From positions 71,863,338-71,927,337 of the forward strand of contig NC_071354.1 in NCBI RefSeq assembly GCF_943734655.1: 64,000 nucleotides of DNA, in the 5' to 3' direction. The position numbers and the translations under genes were made by a program. The stretch is from Sabethes cyaneus. Its lineage: Eukaryota > Arthropoda > Insecta > Diptera > Culicidae. Within the stretch, counting starts at the first letter, position 1. The number at the start of each line of letters is the position of its first letter. Under the pieces are notes generated by a model, which was given only the letters and a program-made list of their open reading frames with translations, was not told the origin of the DNA and did not search any database. Of this stretch, positions 59,317 through 64,000 are shown piece after piece.

Positions 59317-61985
59317 TCACCATTTATTATTATTGTGCCATTATCCATAAGAATTGTATTATTGCACAACCAATTACGCGACCACCTGAACAATAAATTC
59401 GATTCTCATGGATATGAATATAGTGTCTATTCTGTTCCGGTCCTTCCTCTGGTTAAACAAAATTATTCCTTCAAAAGACTCACATCTCGAATACGAATCT
59501 TGAAAGCGATTTATTTACTCGTTCATCGATAGTGACGCGCTTATGAATATCAACCTAACGTTGAATTACGCAGTTTTTCCTTTGGCAGGTGTCTTCTGGA
59601 TTTGACAGGAAAATTATAACCACTTCCATGCGCTCACGCTGCGAAACCAATTGCAATCCATTTATCTGCATTAACGTACAACACCCGAGCCACTCACAGA
59701 GCTATCAAAGGCCAACTTGACATGCTTTAAAGTTTCACGCCAATCTTGCCGTTTTATCCCTTCACAAGCGAAGCTCCCTGGAAAAACAATCCATTTCCGT
59801 GTGAAGTGTTGTGATGTTTCCCGTCTTTTTAGCGAGCAGCAGCACCAGCAACAGAGTATATTTTCATAGCACTCTTTATGGAGCTTCATCGAAAATATTG
59901 ATAGAGCTTCTAAGGCAGCAGCAGCAGCAGCAGCAGGCAGCTCTCGTAGTAAAATACTTGATTGCACTCCCGCCGGGAATGCTGTCCGATTGAAGAGGTA
60001 AATCAAAACAGATTCGCCTCTGTTCCTGGCTGCCAGTAACGGTAGCTAAGAAGTTTCCTGGAACGGCGAAAACAATTTCTCTTGACAGAAGAGGAATGAG
60101 CGCAACAATGCACAATGCAAGCAAGGGAATTGTGGCAGTTTTCCACTTTCAAGAGTAGCAGAACGACGGCTGAAAATCAGCAGAGAAAACACACAGAAGA
60201 GAAACGGTGTTTATATTTCCTTGCTGAGAGCTACCGAGACGTAAGCTGTTGCAAATAGTTGCTGATAGCGCAGAAGGAAAAATATTGTTTCAGGAAATAA
60301 AAATACTTATCGAAAGCCAATTCCTCGTTTGATATTGGATTTCTTCGTTAGCTCAGAAGAAAGTGGTTATTCTTGGATAAAAAAGTAATGTACGATTATT
60401 GGAATAGGCGATAGGATATACATCTTTATTGCCGCAGCAGAGATTGTAACTATCTGTCGTTAGTTCCAACCAACTCCTACTTAGTATTTTAGTAGCAGAA
60501 TGCATCTTATAATGTTTTGTTTCACTATCACTTTACTTTCTCTTGCTTGATGCTAAAAAAACGGAACGATCACAATTTATGAACGTTTTTAATCCAAATG
60601 AATAGAAACAACATTTTTAGCAAAATAAACGCTTTTTGTTACAAAGAGGAAATGTTTTCATTAGCCATAACGAACGGACCGTGAAAGGTCCCGAGCCTGT
60701 CGGGGCACATATTCGACGTTTGGTTGTCGAATTCCACCCAAAGTCCCATATTTCGCCCGCTAATAGTTTAAACCACCACCGCCTAGCGTTACACACGGTG
60801 GCAATCGGCCTTTTCATATCCACAGCCCGCACTCCAGGTGAGCTACTGTCGCCATTTCATCGCCACTTGCTGGCTCCACAGCATCGGCACAAAATAGGAT
60901 AAGTGAAAAAGCAAATCATCCGGTAAATAACATTTTTACCGACGCGGAATTTTTATATCCCCCATTAACCTTAATGAAGAACAAGTATCCATCCACTTGC
61001 ACGGGCCATATTACTCGTTACCCGGCGTGAGTGTGTGACTGTTTGTTTATTAGGTGACGCTGGGATGCGTTGTTCGGAGTATTTTCCCCGCGGAGTTGAC
61101 CTACACACCTGTCCGGCCCTTCCTCCTGTATCGCACCGGCAACGACAAGCAATCAAAGGCGCCATCATCGCATCGGTCGGTAGCATCGAAACACAAACAA
61201 CAACGAACGCGCAACGGTGGCGACAACTGATCCTGCATATGGCATATGCGTCCCAACAGCAGCGCGCGTTCGGTTAATGTTTCACGAGAGAACGGTGTCT
61301 GAGTGCCCCTGCCGGAAAATCGCCAAACGAACCTGGCAGTCGGTCGTAGTAATCGCATTTGTCCGAAATCTGTTAAGTCAGTGAATCATGTGAATCATGA
61401 ACCGGATTGCAGCAAAGGTATGTCGTCGAATGACTTATTTTGCCCCAGAAAAATTGGTAATTTCTTGGTGATGATGACGATGATGATGATGCGAACAATA
61501 ATTGGTAATGAAAGATGAAAAAAGAAAAACACAGGGCGCATGCTGTCCTTACTCGCTATCACTCATTCAGATTTGAAACTAAAGGATAACCCATAAATCA
61601 ACAACCACAACTTCCGATTTGAAGTAGGTGACCGGTTCGGACGTAGCAGTTTTGACAAAAAATGTATTCACGCTAAAATATAGTCCAAACAACTTTTTTT
61701 TTGTTTTCTTAATACAAACTTTCACTTATACCACGCAACCACTTTGCAACACAATTCACGTATGCTTTCAACCGTTGTCATGCCTCTTTGGAACAAATTG
61801 CATGTGCTGTTAGAAACACTCCTAACGATCCTAACGAAGTCATCAACCACAACATTTTTCATATATATCACTTTAGTTGATTTTTTCGAAAAACTCGTGT
61901 TTTTCGTGTTACTAAGGAGAGTAACTGAGTGTAACTGTTCTGCTTGCCATCGCAAAACTAAAACATCCGTCCAACCGACCTTCCT
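59317..61985. other. Unrecognised DNA
   Basis: No supported gene or element is visible. 60640-61400 is GC-richer and non-repetitive, with overlapping open frames of 60-88 codons and no recognised domain. A short CAG run lies at 59915-59936. Confidence 0.4.
59915..59936 (+). repeat. (CAG)n run
   Basis: There are seven GCA/CAG units. Read in one plus-strand frame they give a short glutamine run inside a 60-codon open frame with no recognisable domain, so I do not call a gene. Confidence 0.9.
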
Positions 61986-61989
61986 ACAA

Positions 61990-62575
61990 TTTCCTGCCCT
62001 ATGGTAAAATTCAATTACATTTCCTGTACATAAAAAGGGTGTTAAACGCAACGTATAAAACTATCGAGGGATTAGATCGTTGTGCTCCAGCTCTAAAGTG
62101 CTCTAGATAATTGTGAACGACGCTTTGCTCGCTAGCTGTCATCACTGCATTTCGTCAGACCAGTATGTTTTTTTTTTTCAAAACGTTCAGTCTCCACGAA
62201 TCTCGTTGATTTCATTCTGCGCACGCAACATGAATAAAGAAGTGCAAATTGACGCAATATTCACGGACCTGAAAGCAGCGTTTGATCGGGTGGATCACGA
62301 TATCCTCCTTGCAAGGTTGGAAAGCTGGGAGCTTCCGCACCATTCGGCAAGTGGCTACAACCGAACCTAACGCACCGTAGGTTGAGTGTGAAAATCGGAT
62401 TCGAGTTTTCCGACTCGTTTAGCAAACCTCTCTGTCGCACCACAGGGGTGCAATGTTGGACCTCCGTTCATTTTTCTTTTCATGAATGAACTAACAGCTC
62501 CCCATGCCACCTGGCTGTCGGTCTTTTTATGCCAACGATGTAAAGATCTTTAACGCTCAGGTTCAGTTTTTCGGC
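61990..62575 (+). pseudogene. Jockey/CR1-group RT fragment
   Basis: The plus strand, with frameshifts, gives CT-KGC.TQR.KLSRD (the HKKG.KR...NYRGI position), VNDALLASCHHCISSDQYVF, SVSTNLVDFILR-type residues, EVQIDAIFTDLKAAFDRVDH (block A), DILLARLESW, LSVKIGFEFSDSFSKPL, GVQCW.../GCNVGPPFIFLFMNEL at the GVPQGS.LGP position, and RSFYANDVKIFN at the YADD position (Asp to Asn at the first Asp). The wording parallels the 8986-10422 RT (CISPDQHGF, VDAIYTDLSAAFD, YADDLKMYF), so it belongs to the same group. It is truncated at both ends and inactive. Confidence 0.8.
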
Positions 62576-62630
62576 TATGTAGTCGGCTATGTAACTATGT
62601 ATTTAGCAGCTGAAACGATGTATTGTTTCT

Positions 62631-62676
62631 GTATCCGACGTTTCGGTGGTTTTATTCTACCTTTTTCAAGGAAACT
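62631..62676 (-). other. Degenerate hammerhead-like motif
   Basis: On the minus strand: TTTCC, then TTGAAAA at the CTGANGA position, a GGT...ACC stem, GAAAC, GTC and GGATACA. This is the same architecture as the Penelope-type motif at 1925-1971. The core departs from consensus at two essential positions (C3 and G8), so it is expected to be inactive. It lies just downstream of the Jockey/CR1-group fragment. Confidence 0.4.
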
Positions 62677-62962
62677 AAAATTTTATAACACATAAAATCG
62701 TTTTTTTTCGTCTTAGGACTTGTTTTTAACTTACAGAGGCTGTACGTTTTGTTATCTGGTGTATGTGTGTATCTAATTTGTGATGGTCCATGTAATTTAC
62801 AAATGGCATCCTCTTTATATTGCTGTGTGAATGCTGATAATGATTGTTTGGTCAAAATTTTATCTGTTTTTTATTTACTACATTTAATATAGTAGTTTAA
62901 TATCACTTCTTTCTATTTTTAGTTGTCCTGTAAAACGAGCTTTTGCGGTAAATGTCAGTTAG

Positions 62963-63819
62963 TAGAGTAATGTTCCGTTTTTATCTGCTCCCGATTTGTC
63001 TACCCCCGATTTTATCAGCATGTTATTCCGATTTTGTCAGTCTATAAATTTGGTTTAACTTTTGTGCTTTTAAACATAATTTATAAAACTTTTCAGCCTG
63101 CTTGAAACTATTTTGATTCTTTGGGGAGAGTTTTTGAATAAAATGATGCCTTTTTCCAAGGAATTCGGGGTCAAAATTAGAGTATTTTTATAGTAAAAGT
63201 TATATAGTTCCTAAACAAGCAAAGATGGAGGTGTACCATATTCAGCAATGTTGTGTATTTTTACTATTTGTACAACTTTGTAAAACATCAGAAAGTCATA
63301 CAACAACTATAAAAACAGCTAAAATAGAAAAACTGATTTTAACGATTTTTCATTTATGAGAAATAGGATTTTTCTATCTTTGGTGAAGAGATAGAAGGTT
63401 ACTGACTTCAGCAAAATTTCTTTTAATAATATGTTGTAAAACTTTGCAGAACACATCAATGTGTTACATTGAAACTGAAGAAAATTAAATTTTTTTTTCA
63501 CTTTTAGACACGATTAGAGACTTTTTCACACGATAGAACTTTTAATTTTAAGAAAGTCTTCCAAAGGTTCCATCAACCTAAAACCACGTTTTCTTGCTCA
63601 AAGCTAATGCGCACTAAAAAAGGTTCTCGACCAGTGTGCTGTGCCCGGTTCATTGAGCTTTCGGTTGACCAATTGAGGGTTAAAATTTAATTTTTAGTAG
63701 AAGTCTTCGATATTGCAAGGTCTTAAGTCTTGAATTTTGAAAAAAATTTCGAAGGAAAATTCTCCATTTTGTCCGCCCAAAATTCAACATGGGGCTGACC
63801 AAATCGGAATATTACTGCA
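62963..63819. mobile_element. Inverted-repeat element with CCGATTT words, ~0.86 kb
   Basis: The left end TAGAGTAATGTTCCGTTTT and reverse-complemented right end TGCAGTAATATTCCGATTT are imperfect inverted repeats. They are followed on the left by CCCGATTTGTC, CCCCGATTTTATCAGC and TTCCGATTTTGTCAG words and on the right by GGTCAGCCCCATG. The interior is AT-rich with no ORF of note. The left flank starts with TA; a right TA duplication is not clear. Confidence 0.5.
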
Positions 63820-63895
63820 TCTCTAAAACGGTTTGTGTGCCCTCTGTTTTTGCTGTTGGTCACTTTGATTGTACTGACTGTTTGAGATTTGACAA

Positions 63896-64000
63896 TTAGG
63901 GGAAAAGTGAATAATGTGCCCCCCCTAAGAATAAATGGATATATCTCCGTTATACTTCCCCAAATTAACGTTACAACTACGTGTATATGTTGGTACTTAA
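63896..64000 (+). mobile_element. TAGGGGAA-type terminus, continues beyond the window
   Basis: TTAGGGGAAAAGTGAATAAT followed by GTGCCCCCC resembles the terminus at 14707 (TAGGGGAAAACTGAAG, then GTGTGAATTGTGCC). Only the left end is in view. Confidence 0.4.

Noticed and set aside
59811..59993. A polyglutamine host protein
   Set aside because: The CAG run lies in a 60-codon frame with no recognised domain and competing frames on both strands.

Overview
The window looks like repeat-rich intergenic or intronic DNA from a large insect genome. A mosquito (Culicidae, Aedes/Culex-like) fits best. The grounds are the non-LTR retrotransposons present (RTE-, R1- and Jockey/CR1-type), Tc1/mariner transposase remnants that read like the ITmD37E group known from mosquitoes, tRNA-derived SINEs, and many TA-flanked inverted-repeat elements. 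The assignment is inferred from motifs read by eye and was not tested by a database search. I found no intact host gene, no free tRNA or rRNA gene, no bacterial-type operon and no CRISPR array. Nearly every coding trace is a decayed transposable-element ORF.

Layout. 1-5.2 kb: mostly unrecognised AT-rich DNA, with a small RTE remnant (165-296) and a striking inverted repeat whose minus-strand arm resembles a Penelope-type hammerhead ribozyme (1915-2052). 5.2-8.5 kb: a 1.3 kb TA-flanked inverted-repeat element, then eight ~150 bp satellite-like units. 8.9-11.5 kb: the best preserved Jockey/CR1-group element (minus strand), 5' truncated and frameshifted. 11.8-12.8 kb: two RTE pieces in opposite orientations, one split by a SINE with a visible target-site duplication. 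15-24 kb: a mariner remnant, a word-like repeat, a 125 bp tandem duplication, then 5,966 bp of apparently uninterrupted (CAGA)n. 24-30.9 kb: an RTE fragment and much unrecognised DNA.

30.9-36.1 kb is a nest of elements: a TTAA-flanked, piggyBac-like inverted-repeat unit contains a small foldback MITE, an RTE endonuclease fragment and another TA-flanked MITE. Next to it lies a 2.8 kb TAGGGGAA-type element carrying a second SINE copy. 36.3-47.8 kb: more RTE debris, a 5'-truncated R1-clade element sitting inside an (ACCTT)n array, a foldback-like element with tandemly repetitive termini and 10 bp direct repeats, and a duplicated RTE tail. 51.3-54.5 kb: mariner remnants and a second R1-clade copy, which is interrupted by a MITE at its RT VPQG motif and bounded by (TG)n(AG)n. 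54.5-57.1 kb: a 2.5 kb element whose inverted ends are arrays of a 17 bp word. 57.1-64 kb: RTE remnants, a pogo-like MITE, a second Jockey/CR1-group fragment and further TIR termini.

The coding traces do not form a pathway. RTE, R1 and Jockey elements would supply endonuclease and reverse transcriptase, on which SINEs usually depend. The mariner, piggyBac and foldback-type termini are non-autonomous substrates whose transposases must lie elsewhere. The most interesting material is structural: the hammerhead-like inverted pair, the 6 kb perfect (CAGA)n array, the microsatellite-embedded R1 element, and a recurring class of elements with word-repeat termini.
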